Both the position numbers and the translations under genes were made by a program. Of a DNA stretch of 64,000 bases, positions 46,797-54,767 are shown one piece after another (positions within the stretch are counted from its first letter, which is position 1; each line of letters opens with the position of its first letter). The notes under the pieces are model-generated. The model did no database searches, had not been told where the DNA came from, and saw only the letters and a program-made list of their open reading frames with translations. Origin of the DNA: Bordetella genomosp. 9 (lineage in GTDB: Bacteria > Pseudomonadota > Gammaproteobacteria > Burkholderiales > Burkholderiaceae_B). The DNA lies in contig NZ_CP021109.1 of the NCBI RefSeq assembly GCF_002119725.1, forward strand, positions 62,001 to 126,000, given 5' to 3'.

Positions 46797-47590
46797 GACA
46801 CGACCTCCGTCAGTTGCGTGTCGTCCTCGCGATGCATGATGCGCACGAAGGCGTCTTCCAGATCGACGCCGCCCACCCGGGCGAGCAGCGCCTGCGTGGT
46901 GTCCAGCGCGACGATGCGGCCCGCCTTCAGCATGGCGATGCGTCCGCACAGGGCTTCCGCTTCTTCCAGGTAATGCGTGGTCAGCATGATGGTGTGGCCG
47001 GCCTTGTTCAGGCGCGAGATGAATTCCCAGAGCGTGCGGCGCAGATCCACGTCCACGCCCGCGGTGGGCTCGTCGAGCACGATCACGGGCGGCCGGTGCA
47101 CCAGGGCCTGCGCCACCAGGACGCGCCGCTTCATGCCGCCGGACAGCGCACGCATATTGGCGTCTGCCTTGTCGGCGAGCCCCAGGTTGAACAGAACTTC
47201 GTCGATCCAGTCGTCGTTCTTGCGCAGCCCGAAATAGCCGGACTGGATGCGCAGGGTCTCGCGCACGGTGAAGAACGGGTCGTACACGAGCTCTTGCGGG
47301 ACCACGCCCAACGCGCGGCGCGCCAACTGGTAGTCCTGCTGGACATCATGTCCGCAGACGCTGGCGCGGCCCGAGGTGGGGCGAGCCAGGCCCGCCAGGA
47401 CGGAAATCAGGGTGGTCTTGCCCGCGCCGTTGGGACCCAGCAGGCCGAAGAATTCGCCCGGCTGGATGTCGAGACTGACGTTCTTCAGCGCCTGGAACCC
47501 CGGCTGGGCCGTATGGCCCAGCCATTTCTTCCAGCCGGGACGGCGCGGCGCATAGATTTTGGAGACGTTCTCGAGGCGGACGGCGGACAT
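46793..47590 (-). CDS. ABC-2 type exporter ATPase
   Basis: A 265-residue ATPase of the YadG/NodI group. Motifs: Walker A GPNGAGKTT, signature LSGGMKRRV, Walker B VIVLDEPTAGVD and the switch HYLEEAEAL. It is coupled to the permease that follows. The ATG at 47590 begins at the conserved MSAVRLENVSKIY; a longer frame from 47620 is less likely. It lies where mlaB stands in E. coli, and in betaproteobacteria this exporter pair often follows the mla genes. Confidence 0.9.
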   Translation of the reverse strand: MSAVRLENVSKIYAPRRPGWKKWLGHTAQPGFQALKNVSLDIQPGEFFGLLGPNGAGKTTLISVLAGLARPTSGRASVCGHDVQQDYQLARRALGVVPQELVYDPFFTVRETLRIQSGYFGLRKNDDWIDEVLFNLGLADKADANMRALSGGMKRRVLVAQALVHRPPVIVLDEPTAGVDVDLRRTLWEFISRLNKAGHTIMLTTHYLEEAEALCGRIAMLKAGRIVALDTTQALLARVGGVDLEDAFVRIMHREDDTQLTEVVS

Positions 47591-47691
47591 GATACGAAAG
47601 AACAGCCCGAAAAGAGCCAATCCGCCATTATAAGGCGCGGTCCGGGTTTCCCCTGGGGATGGCCCCGGGCCGCAAGTGGTTTGTCAGAAAT

Positions 47692-48312
47692 TTACTGGTT
47701 GCGCTGGTTCAAAGCCTTGATCAGGCCATCGATGCCGTTCTGGTTGATTTCCTGCGCAAACTGGTTGCGGTAGTTCTGGATCAGCCAGATTCCCTCGACG
47801 TTCAGGTCATAGATTTTCCAGCCCCCCGCGGTCTTTTCCAGGCGGTAATCCACGCCGACCGATTGGCCGTTGGACTGGTTGATCGTGCTGCGCACCACGG
47901 CGTCGTTGCCGTCGATGTTGGACGACGTCACCTTGATGCTGGTGTTGTTATCGACCCGCGTCAGCGCGCCGCTGTAGGTCCGGATCAGCGTGCCGCGGAA
48001 GGCATCGGCCAGCGCCGTGCGCTGCTCCGGCGTCGCCTGGCGCCAGTAGCGGCCGGCCGCCAGCTGCGTCGTCTTTTTGAAATCGACGTAGGGAAGGATG
48101 TACTGGTCCACGACCTGGTTCACGCGGCCCAGGTCGCCGTTCTTGACGCCGCCGTCGGTCTTCAGGACCTGCAGGGCCTCGTTGGCCGCTTCCTGCACCA
48201 GTTTTTCGGGCGGATCCTGAGGGTTGGCCGCGTGCGCGGACCAAGCCACGGCCAGGCCGATCAGGCCGGCAAAGGCGAGGCGTTGCAAAAGAGAAATCGG
48301 GTGAAACTGCAT
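47692..48312 (-). CDS. mlaC: MlaC periplasmic phospholipid carrier
   Basis: A 206-residue periplasmic protein. A signal peptide (LLQRLAFAGLIGLAVAWSAHA, residues ~8-28) precedes the Tol-Tol-Ttg2 domain with VDQYILPYVDFKK and YDLNVEGIWLIQNYRNQF. MlaC ferries phospholipids between the MlaA complex in the outer membrane and MlaFED in the inner membrane. AGAAGGAG lies six bases before the ATG. Confidence 0.94.
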   Translation of the reverse strand: MQFHPISLLQRLAFAGLIGLAVAWSAHAANPQDPPEKLVQEAANEALQVLKTDGGVKNGDLGRVNQVVDQYILPYVDFKKTTQLAAGRYWRQATPEQRTALADAFRGTLIRTYSGALTRVDNNTSIKVTSSNIDGNDAVVRSTINQSNGQSVGVDYRLEKTAGGWKIYDLNVEGIWLIQNYRNQFAQEINQNGIDGLIKALNQRNQ

Positions 48313-48430
48313 GGTGGCTCCTTCTGAGCGAGGAAACGCGGCCGCGAGTCGAGGCCGCGCCTGGTTGCCAAAATTGTTTGCAAACACGCCGCCGGATCAC
48401 GCCCGGCGGCCGCGCCGCGTTGCCGCGAAA

Positions 48431-49321
48431 TTACTTGCCCTGAGCGGGGGCCGGTTGTTTGCCGGAGGGCACGCTGCCCGTCGCGCCAGCGCCCGCACCG
48501 CCCATACCCGGGCCGGCGGGCGTGGCCGAATTGGTTGAGCCGGCCGGAACGGTGGCTGCGCCGCCGTTGCCGTCTACGCCCTCGTCTTCGTCCTCATAGT
48601 TGGGCAGGTTGTTTTCGTCGCCTGCCTTGCGGCCCAGCACCATGGCGGCGCGCCGTTGCAGATAGGCATCGCGGACGAAGCTATACGGATCCAGCGCAAC
48701 GCGGTCCACCGTGTCGGTGGCGTCAAGCAGGCTGGCGCGGCGGTCCACCACCCACACCCCATACAGGGAGTTGCGGATCGGCACGTTCTCGATGGCACCG
48801 ATGCTGGTCCATTGGTTGCCGGTGAAGTCGCCCGCCAGCCCGGCGGTATCGCGGACCGTGCTGGATCCCCAGAACGGCAGGACGAGGTACGGGCCCTGCC
48901 CCACGCCCCACACGCCGAGCGTCGTGCCGAAGTCGTTGGGGATGCGCTTCGCGCCGTTGGCCGTCGCCACGTCGAAGCAGCCGCCCACGCCCATGGTCGT
49001 GTTGAAGAGGAAGCGGCCGAAGGTGTTGATGGCATCCACGCCGCGGCCCTGCAGCATGCTGTTGGCCGCCGACCAGATGTCCCCGACGTTGTTGAAGATA
49101 TTGTGGATGCAGCTTTGCACCGGTTGCGGCGTGACCTTGGTATAGCCAACCGCGATGGGCCGCAGGACGGCGCGGTCCACCTTGTCGTTGAAGGTATAGA
49201 CGCCGCGGTTGAAGCCTTCCCATGGGTCGCGCGGGTCCGGATTCTTCACGGTGGCGCAGCCGCCCAGTGCGATGCCGGCCGCCGCCAGCGTCAAAAGTCG
49301 AGTCAGGGTGTTGTTCTTCAT
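48431..49321 (-). CDS. mlaA: MlaA (VacJ) outer-membrane lipoprotein
   Basis: A 296-residue lipoprotein. The lipobox LGGC places the acylated cysteine at about residue 22. The VacJ core begins DPWEGFNRGVYTFNDKVD and includes GGCFDVATANG, FGTTLGVWGVGQGPYLVLPF and NSLYGVWVVDRRA. The last 60 residues are Gly/Pro/Ala/Thr-rich and probably disordered. MlaA removes phospholipids from the outer leaflet. Here it lies inside the mla cluster between mlaD and mlaC, whereas in E. coli it is elsewhere. Confidence 0.94.
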   Translation of the reverse strand: MKNNTLTRLLTLAAAGIALGGCATVKNPDPRDPWEGFNRGVYTFNDKVDRAVLRPIAVGYTKVTPQPVQSCIHNIFNNVGDIWSAANSMLQGRGVDAINTFGRFLFNTTMGVGGCFDVATANGAKRIPNDFGTTLGVWGVGQGPYLVLPFWGSSTVRDTAGLAGDFTGNQWTSIGAIENVPIRNSLYGVWVVDRRASLLDATDTVDRVALDPYSFVRDAYLQRRAAMVLGRKAGDENNLPNYEDEDEGVDGNGGAATVPAGSTNSATPAGPGMGGAGAGATGSVPSGKQPAPAQGK

Positions 49322-49430
49322 ATGTAAGTCTTGCTGGTGACAGCCAGTCGGCCGGCAGCAATCGCCTTTGGCCGCGCCCCCTCTTCCCCAAGCGGCACGG
49401 GCGCGAGCGCGCCGGGATAAAAAATCGCGG

Positions 49431-49931
49431 TCAGTGCGGTTGCGTCGCCGGCGGGGCGGCCGCGGGCGCCGAGCCCTGCTTTTCCGCCGTGCCGTAAAGG
49501 AACTGACTGATGAGGTTCTCCAGAACGACAGCGCTCTGGGTATAACGGATTTTGTCGCCGTCCGCAAAATCGGCGTCATCGCCGCCAGCCGTCAGGCCGA
49601 TGTACTGCTCGCCGAGCAGGCCGGCCGTCAGGATCGACGCGGAGGAATCCTTGGGAAACTTGAAGTCGGCATCGATGCTGAGGGTGACGACGGCGCGGAA
49701 GTTCTTGTCGTCGAAGCGGATGCGGCTGACCCGTCCCACCACCACCCCGGCGCTTTTGACCGCGGCGCGCTCCTTCAAGCCGCCGATGTTGTCGAAATCC
49801 GCGGTCAGTTCGTAGGTGGGCGCGAACGAGAACGCGCTCAGATTCCCCGCCCGCAGCGCGAGGAACGCCAGAGCCGCGATGCCCAGCAGCACGAAAAGCC
49901 CAACCCAGAAATCGGTTTTTTGACGAGACAT
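49431..49931 (-). CDS. mlaD: MlaD MCE-domain protein
   Basis: A 166-residue protein with one N-terminal membrane helix (FWVGLFVLLGIAALAFLAL) and one MCE domain (LTADFDNIGGLKERAAVKSAGVVVG is the conserved start, residues ~40-64). It ends in an Ala/Pro-rich tail. MlaD hexamers form the periplasmic lipid channel above MlaE. A 248-base gap with repeats separates it from mlaE. Confidence 0.94.
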   Translation of the reverse strand: MSRQKTDFWVGLFVLLGIAALAFLALRAGNLSAFSFAPTYELTADFDNIGGLKERAAVKSAGVVVGRVSRIRFDDKNFRAVVTLSIDADFKFPKDSSASILTAGLLGEQYIGLTAGGDDADFADGDKIRYTQSAVVLENLISQFLYGTAEKQGSAPAAAPPATQPH

Positions 49932-50085
49932 AAGTAATCCGTATCAGTTATCCAACGCTACCCGCCGGCCCCCAACCTGCGCGCTCCGCCGCACGGCAGG
50001 AAGCGCCCCCGGCCTTCGTGTCCGGCTGGCCTCAACCCAACGTACCCACACCGCTCTTGATGGCATGCACCGGCGTCCCAAGCCC

Positions 50086-50165
50086 GGGACGCCGCGGATC
50101 CGGCTCCGCCGGTCCGCCAGCGTCGCCCCCTTGAGGGGGAGGCGCGCCAGCGCCTCGGGGGTGGG
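50086..50165. repeat. intergenic palindromic repeat (A-B pair) between mlaE and mlaD
   Basis: Element A (50086-50117) contains CCGGC-TCC-GCCGG within GCCGCGGATC...GTCCGCC. Element B (50123-50165) contains CCCCC-TTGA-GGGGG and GGCGCGCCAGCGCC, then GGGGGTGGG. The pair matches the copies between hisF and hisI at most positions, with paired changes in the stems (AAGCGC/GCGCTT there, AGGCGC/GCGCCT here). Confidence 0.75.
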
Positions 50166-50179
50166 CCTTCCTTCCCACT

Positions 50180-50968
50180 CTAGCTGAACATCAGCGCGGT
50201 CAGCAGGAAGTCCAGCGCCAGCACCGCCAGCGAGCCCACCACCACGGTGCGCGTGGTGGCCCGGGCGACGCCTTCCGGCGTGGGGCGCGCCTGCCAGCCT
50301 TCGTAGAGCGCGACCAGGGTGACGGCAATGCCGAACACGATGCTTTTCAGCACGCCGTTGGCCACATCGTCCCATACGTCCACGCCGCTCTGCATTTGCG
50401 ACCAGAAGGCGCCGGCATCCACGCCGATCATGACCACGCCGACCAGCCAGCCGCCCATGATGCCGACCATCGAGAACACCGCCGCCAGGATAGGCATGGC
50501 AATGATGCCGCCCCACAACCGGGGCACCAGGACGCGCCGCATGGGATCCACCGCCATGACTTCCATGGCGGCGAGTTGCTCGCCGGCCTTCATCAGCCCG
50601 ATTTCGGCGGTGAGCGAGGTGCCCGCGCGTCCGGCGAAAAGCAATGCCGTCACCACCGGCCCCAATTCGCGCACGAGGGACAGCGCCACCAGCAGGCCCA
50701 GGGATTCTTCGGAGCCGTACCGCCGCAACGTGTAGTAGCCCTGCAGGCCCAGCACGAAGCCGACGAACATGCCCGAGACGGCGACGATCACCAGGGAATA
50801 GTTCCCGATGAAATGCACCTGTTGGGAAACCAGCCGCGGGCGGCGCAGCGCGATCCCGCTCTTGCCCAGCAGGACGCCGAAGAAACGGGTGAAGTAGCCG
50901 ATGCCGCCGATGGTGTCGATGATCCAGCCGCCCAGGCGGCTGATGGGGCCGGAGGCGGAAGCGCTCAT
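50180..50968 (-). CDS. mlaE: MlaE permease
   Basis: A 262-residue inner-membrane protein of the MlaE family with about five helices. Signatures are GMFVGFVLGLQGYY, LVRELGPVVTALLFAGRAGTS (split by membrane) and the EIGLMKAGEQLAAMEVMAVDP coupling segment. With MlaF and MlaD it moves phospholipid across the inner membrane. Its ATG overlaps the mlaF stop (ATGA). Confidence 0.95.
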   Translation of the reverse strand: MSASASGPISRLGGWIIDTIGGIGYFTRFFGVLLGKSGIALRRPRLVSQQVHFIGNYSLVIVAVSGMFVGFVLGLQGYYTLRRYGSEESLGLLVALSLVRELGPVVTALLFAGRAGTSLTAEIGLMKAGEQLAAMEVMAVDPMRRVLVPRLWGGIIAMPILAAVFSMVGIMGGWLVGVVMIGVDAGAFWSQMQSGVDVWDDVANGVLKSIVFGIAVTLVALYEGWQARPTPEGVARATTRTVVVGSLAVLALDFLLTALMFS

Positions 50969-51810
50969 GATTTGCGTCCTTCTTGTGCGGCCAGCCAGCG
51001 GTCGAAGGCCGGCGTGTCGGGGTAGTGGAAGGCGACCGGACCGTCCGGTTCTCCGCGCAGGAACTGTCGCACATAGGGGTCGGTGGACGCCGACAGCTCG
51101 TCGGGCGTGCCCGCCGCCACCAGCCTTCCCTGCCCGACCAGGTAGACCTGGTCGGCGATGGCGAAGGACTCCTGCACGTCGTGCGTGATCAGCACCGAAG
51201 CGCACTTCAGCCGGTCGGACAGGTCGCGGATCAGCCTGGCCGTAATGCCCATGGATATGGGGTCCAGGCCGGCGAACGGCTCGTCGTACAGAATGAGTTC
51301 GGGCTCCAGTACCACGGCGCGGGCCAGGGCGACGCGCCGCGCCATCCCGCCGGAAATTTCCGAGACTTTCAAGTGCGCCGCGGCACGCAGCCCGACCGCC
51401 TGCAGCTTGTCGAGCACCCGTTCCAGGATTTCGGCTTCACCGTACGACGTATGCTCGCGCAGGGGAAAGGCGACGTTTTCGAATACGTCCAGGTCGGTGA
51501 AAAGCGCGCCTTGCTGAAAGAGCACGCCCATGCGCTTGCGCAGGTTTTCCAACTGCGCCGGCGAGACGGAGGCCATGTCCTGGCCGAACACGCAGACCTG
51601 GCCGGAGCGCGCCCGCAGCTGCCCCGTGGCCGCGCGCAGCATCGTGGTCTTTCCGGACCCGGAACCGCCCATGACAGCCACCACCTGGCCCGGCGCCACC
51701 GACATGGAGATGCCCTGCAATACGGTGAACTCGCCGTATCCCAGGGATACGGCGGAAAATTGGAGGGCGAGGCGGGATGGTTGGCTTTGGACAGTTGGCA
51801 TCACGGGCAT
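50965..51810 (-). CDS. mlaF: MlaF ATPase
   Basis: A 281-residue ATPase of the phospholipid system. Walker A GGSGSGKTT, signature ISGGMARRV, Walker B LILYDEPFAGLDPI and switch THDVQE are visible. The start could be 51810 or 51801 (second Met). It is the first gene of the mla cluster, 63 bases after the chromate transporter genes, which are read in the same direction. Confidence 0.95.
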   Translation of the reverse strand: MPVMPTVQSQPSRLALQFSAVSLGYGEFTVLQGISMSVAPGQVVAVMGGSGSGKTTMLRAATGQLRARSGQVCVFGQDMASVSPAQLENLRKRMGVLFQQGALFTDLDVFENVAFPLREHTSYGEAEILERVLDKLQAVGLRAAAHLKVSEISGGMARRVALARAVVLEPELILYDEPFAGLDPISMGITARLIRDLSDRLKCASVLITHDVQESFAIADQVYLVGQGRLVAAGTPDELSASTDPYVRQFLRGEPDGPVAFHYPDTPAFDRWLAAQEGRKS

Positions 51811-51873
51811 GATCGGGCGGGGAGTCTGTCCCCGCAGCCCGGCATTGTAGCTTGGCAGGCGTGGAGGACTGCG

Positions 51874-52404
51874 TCAGCCCAAGGCGACGAGGAAAACCAG
51901 CGCTCCGCCCGCGAGCAGGATGAAGGGGCTGATGCGCGTGCGCACGAGCAGCAGCGTGGAAACGGCCGCCACCGCCCATGCCCAGGCGCCGCCTTCCGCG
52001 GCGCGCAGGATGGTGCAGGAGGCGGCCAGTATCATGCCGGCAGCCACCGGCGCCAGCCCGGCTTCGATTGCCCGGATCCAGCGCCGCCCGTCGTAGCGCT
52101 GCCAGACTCGCGCAAGGGTGTAGATGACCACCGTGCTTGGGACGAAGATCGCGAAGGAAGCCACCAGCGCGCCCAGGAAACCTCGCACCTGCCAGCCGAC
52201 CAGGGTAACGAGCAGCGACCCCGGCCCCGGCGTGATGCGAGACAGTGCGAACAGATCGAGGAATTGCCCATCGTTCATCCAGCCGTAGGCCTGGACTGCC
52301 TGCCGGTGGATGTCCGCCACCACGCTCTGGCCGCCGCCCACGGTCAGGAAGGAAAGCGGCGCGAACACCGCGAACAGGTCCCACAGCTGCGAGGCTTGCA
52401 TCAT
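51874..52404 (-). CDS. chrA: chromate transporter half-protein 2
   Basis: A 176-residue inner-membrane protein carrying one ChrA (CHR) domain. Helices and the motifs FLTVGGGQSVVADIHR and SRITPGPGSLLVTLVGW match one half of full-length ChrA. It is coupled by an ATGA overlap to the other half upstream. Such paired short ChrA proteins can make a heterodimeric exporter; chromate itself is not proven as substrate. Confidence 0.88.
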   Translation of the reverse strand: MMQASQLWDLFAVFAPLSFLTVGGGQSVVADIHRQAVQAYGWMNDGQFLDLFALSRITPGPGSLLVTLVGWQVRGFLGALVASFAIFVPSTVVIYTLARVWQRYDGRRWIRAIEAGLAPVAAGMILAASCTILRAAEGGAWAWAVAAVSTLLLVRTRISPFILLAGGALVFLVALG

Positions 52405-53027
52405 GGCGGATTGCTTCCTGCGCCGCGGTCGGTTCCGGCGGCCTTTTCGGTCCGCTGCAGGCGCAGATAGGCAAGCGCGATGGACAGGGGCGCCATCGCG
52501 CCAACCACCCAGATCAGCGGCAGGCCCGCGACGAAGATCGCGCCGAAGGTCGTCACGATGATAAGGACGGGGATGACTCCGGTGGCGGCGCGATGGGCGG
52601 CGCGCAGGCCCATTTGCAACGAAAGTCCGACGGCGGCCGCCGCAACGCCAACCAGCACGCGATGCACGGCGGATGAGTACGCCAGCTCCGAGAAAAGCGC
52701 GGCGAGCAGAATGGCCACGATCATGGGCGGGACGATCATGCCCAGCGCCGCCAAGGCGGCGCCGCGACCGCCGCGCAGGCGAAAGCCGATCCAGATGGAC
52801 AGGTTCACCACATTGACGCCGGGAAACGCCTGGGCCAGGGCCAGTCCGCTCAGGAATTCGGCCTCGGAAAGCCATTTCCGCGACTGCACGAATTCACGCA
52901 GCATCCACCCGCTGAGTCCGCCGCCGAAGCTGGTCAGGCCGATCTTGGCGAAGGCCAGGAAAATCTGGGCCAGCGTCGGCGCGCGGGCCGGCCCGGCGGC
53001 GGTGGGGGATGCGGCGGATGGGCGCAC
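52401..53027 (-). CDS. chrA: chromate transporter half-protein 1
   Basis: A 208-residue ChrA-domain protein with FAKIGLTSFGGGLSGWMLREF and ALAQAFPGVNVVNLSIWIGF, the N-terminal half motifs of ChrA (glycine-rich SFGGG and the PGP-like PGV). About six helices. It is the upstream partner of the second half and the first gene of the pair. No promoter is clear in the 255-base gap towards gltD. Confidence 0.88.
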   Translation of the reverse strand: MRPSAASPTAAGPARAPTLAQIFLAFAKIGLTSFGGGLSGWMLREFVQSRKWLSEAEFLSGLALAQAFPGVNVVNLSIWIGFRLRGGRGAALAALGMIVPPMIVAILLAALFSELAYSSAVHRVLVGVAAAAVGLSLQMGLRAAHRAATGVIPVLIIVTTFGAIFVAGLPLIWVVGAMAPLSIALAYLRLQRTEKAAGTDRGAGSNPP

Positions 53028-53093
53028 GATGAGCGGGTCGATGGCCGAATGACAGGATGGCGGGATATTAGCCGCGGACAGTTGTCGGCTGAC

Positions 53094-53139
53094 TTAATGC
53101 GCGGGACACGGGAAAGTTAATGCGGGGAACACGGCAAAG
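53094..53139. repeat. two 23-bp tandem repeats
   Basis: TTAATGCGCGGGACACGGG... (53094-53116) and TTAATGCGGGGAACACGGC... (53117-53139), both ending AAAG, lie directly head to tail upstream of the chrA pair and match at about 20 of 23 positions. Confidence 0.6.
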
Positions 53140-53191
53140 CCGCCATGGGCGGGCCGGCGCGCGCGGGGCGTCGAGGAATGACGCGCCCATG

Positions 53192-53215
53192 AAAAACGAC
53201 CGCCTGGGCGGTCGT
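53192..53215 (-). terminator. rho-independent terminator of gltBD
   Basis: ACGACCGC-CTGG-GCGGTCGT is a perfect 8-bp stem. On the - strand five T follow it. It lies 68 bases after the gltD stop. Confidence 0.8.
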
Positions 53216-53282
53216 CGCGATCGCTGGCCGAAGCCCGGATCAGGCGGCGGGGCCGGGTCGGCGCGCCCGCAGCCGCGGGGCC

Positions 53283-54749
53283 TCAACGCGGCAGGTCGCT
53301 GTCGCCCATCAGATAGGCATCCACGGCCCGCGCGCACTGGCGGCCTTCCCGAATCGCCCACACCACCAGGGACTGGCCGCGCCGCATATCGCCGGCGGCG
53401 AAGACCTTCTCGACGCTGGTGCGGTAGTCATCCGTATTGGCGCGCACGTTGCCGCGCGTGTCGCGGTCCACGCCGAAGGCCTCGAGCACCCGCTGTTGCG
53501 GCGACACGAACCCCATGGCGAGCAGGACCAGGTCGGCCTTGACCTCAAACTCCGAGCCTTCGATTTCGCGCATCTTCATCTGGCCGGTGGCTTCGTCCTT
53601 GAACCATTCGACGCGGGCGGCGATCAGCTTGCGCACGACGCCCTTTTCGCCGACGAAGGACTTGGTGGTAACGGCCCAGTCGCGCTCGCAGCCTTCCTCG
53701 TGCGAGGACGAGGTGCGCAGCTTGGCGGGCCAGTAGGGCCACGTCAGCGCCTTGTTCTCCGACTCGGGCGGCTGCGGCATCAGTTCGAACTGGGTCACCG
53801 AAACGGCGCCCTGGCGGTTGCTGGTGCCCACGCAGTCAGACCCGGTATCGCCGCCGCCGATGACGACAACGTGCTTGCCCTTGGCCAGCGTCTGCCCGCT
53901 CAGGCGGTCACCGGCCACGGCCTTGTTCTGCTGGCGCAGGAAGTCCATGGCGAAATACACGCCTTGCAGTTCACGGCCCGGCACGGGCAGGTCGCGCGGC
54001 GTTTCCGCTCCACCGGCCATGACGACGGCGTCGAATTCCTCGCGCAAGGATTCGGGCGTGCGTGCGCTGAGCCCGTCGGCCGCCGGATCACCCGGGTTGC
54101 CGATATAGGTGGATGGGCAGAATTCCACCCCTTCGGCCTCCATCTGGGCGATGCGGCGGTCGATCTGCGACTTTTCCAGCTTGAAGTCGGGAATGCCGTA
54201 GCGCAGCAGCCCGCCGATGCGGTCGCTCTTTTCGAAAACCGTCACCGCGTGTCCGGCGCGGGCGAGTTGCTGCGCGCAGGCGAGTCCCGCCGGGCCGGAT
54301 CCGACCACGGCCACCTTCTTGCCCGTCTTGCGCGAAGGCGGCTGGGGAAGCACCCAGCCCTCTTCCCAGCCCTTGTCGATGATGGCGTGCTCGATGGACT
54401 TGATGCCCACCGCATCGTTGTTGATGTTCAGGGTACAGGCGGCCTCGCAGGGCGCCGGGCAAATGCGGCCCGTGAACTCCGGGAAGTTGTTGGTGGAGTG
54501 CAGCACGTCCAGCGCGCGGCGCCACTCCTGCCTGTACACCAGGTCGTTCCAGTCCGGGATGATGTTGTTGACCGGGCATCCGTTATTGCAGAACGGGATG
54601 CCGCAGTCCATGCAGCGCGCCGCCTGGATCTTGGAAGCGTTGTCGTCCAGACGCAGGACGAATTCGCGCCAGTTCTTCAGGCGGGCGGCGGGCGCCTCCT
54701 GGGCCTCGTGCAGGCGCTGGTATTCGAGAAAGCCGGTAATTTTGCCCAT
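53283..54749 (-). CDS. gltD: glutamate synthase (NADPH) small subunit
   Basis: A 488-residue flavoprotein. The N-terminal cysteine clusters ([15 protein letters not shown] and [11 protein letters not shown], residues ~43-110) hold 4Fe-4S centres. FAD-binding [13 protein letters not shown] and NADPH-binding [13 protein letters not shown] follow. It supplies electrons to GltB. It starts 18 bases after the gltB stop and ends the operon. Confidence 0.96.
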   Translation of the reverse strand: MGKITGFLEYQRLHEAQEAPAARLKNWREFVLRLDDNASKIQAARCMDCGIPFCNNGCPVNNIIPDWNDLVYRQEWRRALDVLHSTNNFPEFTGRICPAPCEAACTLNINNDAVGIKSIEHAIIDKGWEEGWVLPQPPSRKTGKKVAVVGSGPAGLACAQQLARAGHAVTVFEKSDRIGGLLRYGIPDFKLEKSQIDRRIAQMEAEGVEFCPSTYIGNPGDPAADGLSARTPESLREEFDAVVMAGGAETPRDLPVPGRELQGVYFAMDFLRQQNKAVAGDRLSGQTLAKGKHVVVIGGGDTGSDCVGTSNRQGAVSVTQFELMPQPPESENKALTWPYWPAKLRTSSSHEEGCERDWAVTTKSFVGEKGVVRKLIAARVEWFKDEATGQMKMREIEGSEFEVKADLVLLAMGFVSPQQRVLEAFGVDRDTRGNVRANTDDYRTSVEKVFAAGDMRRGQSLVVWAIREGRQCARAVDAYLMGDSDLPR

Positions 54750-54767
54750 GGTATTTCCTGTGATTCC

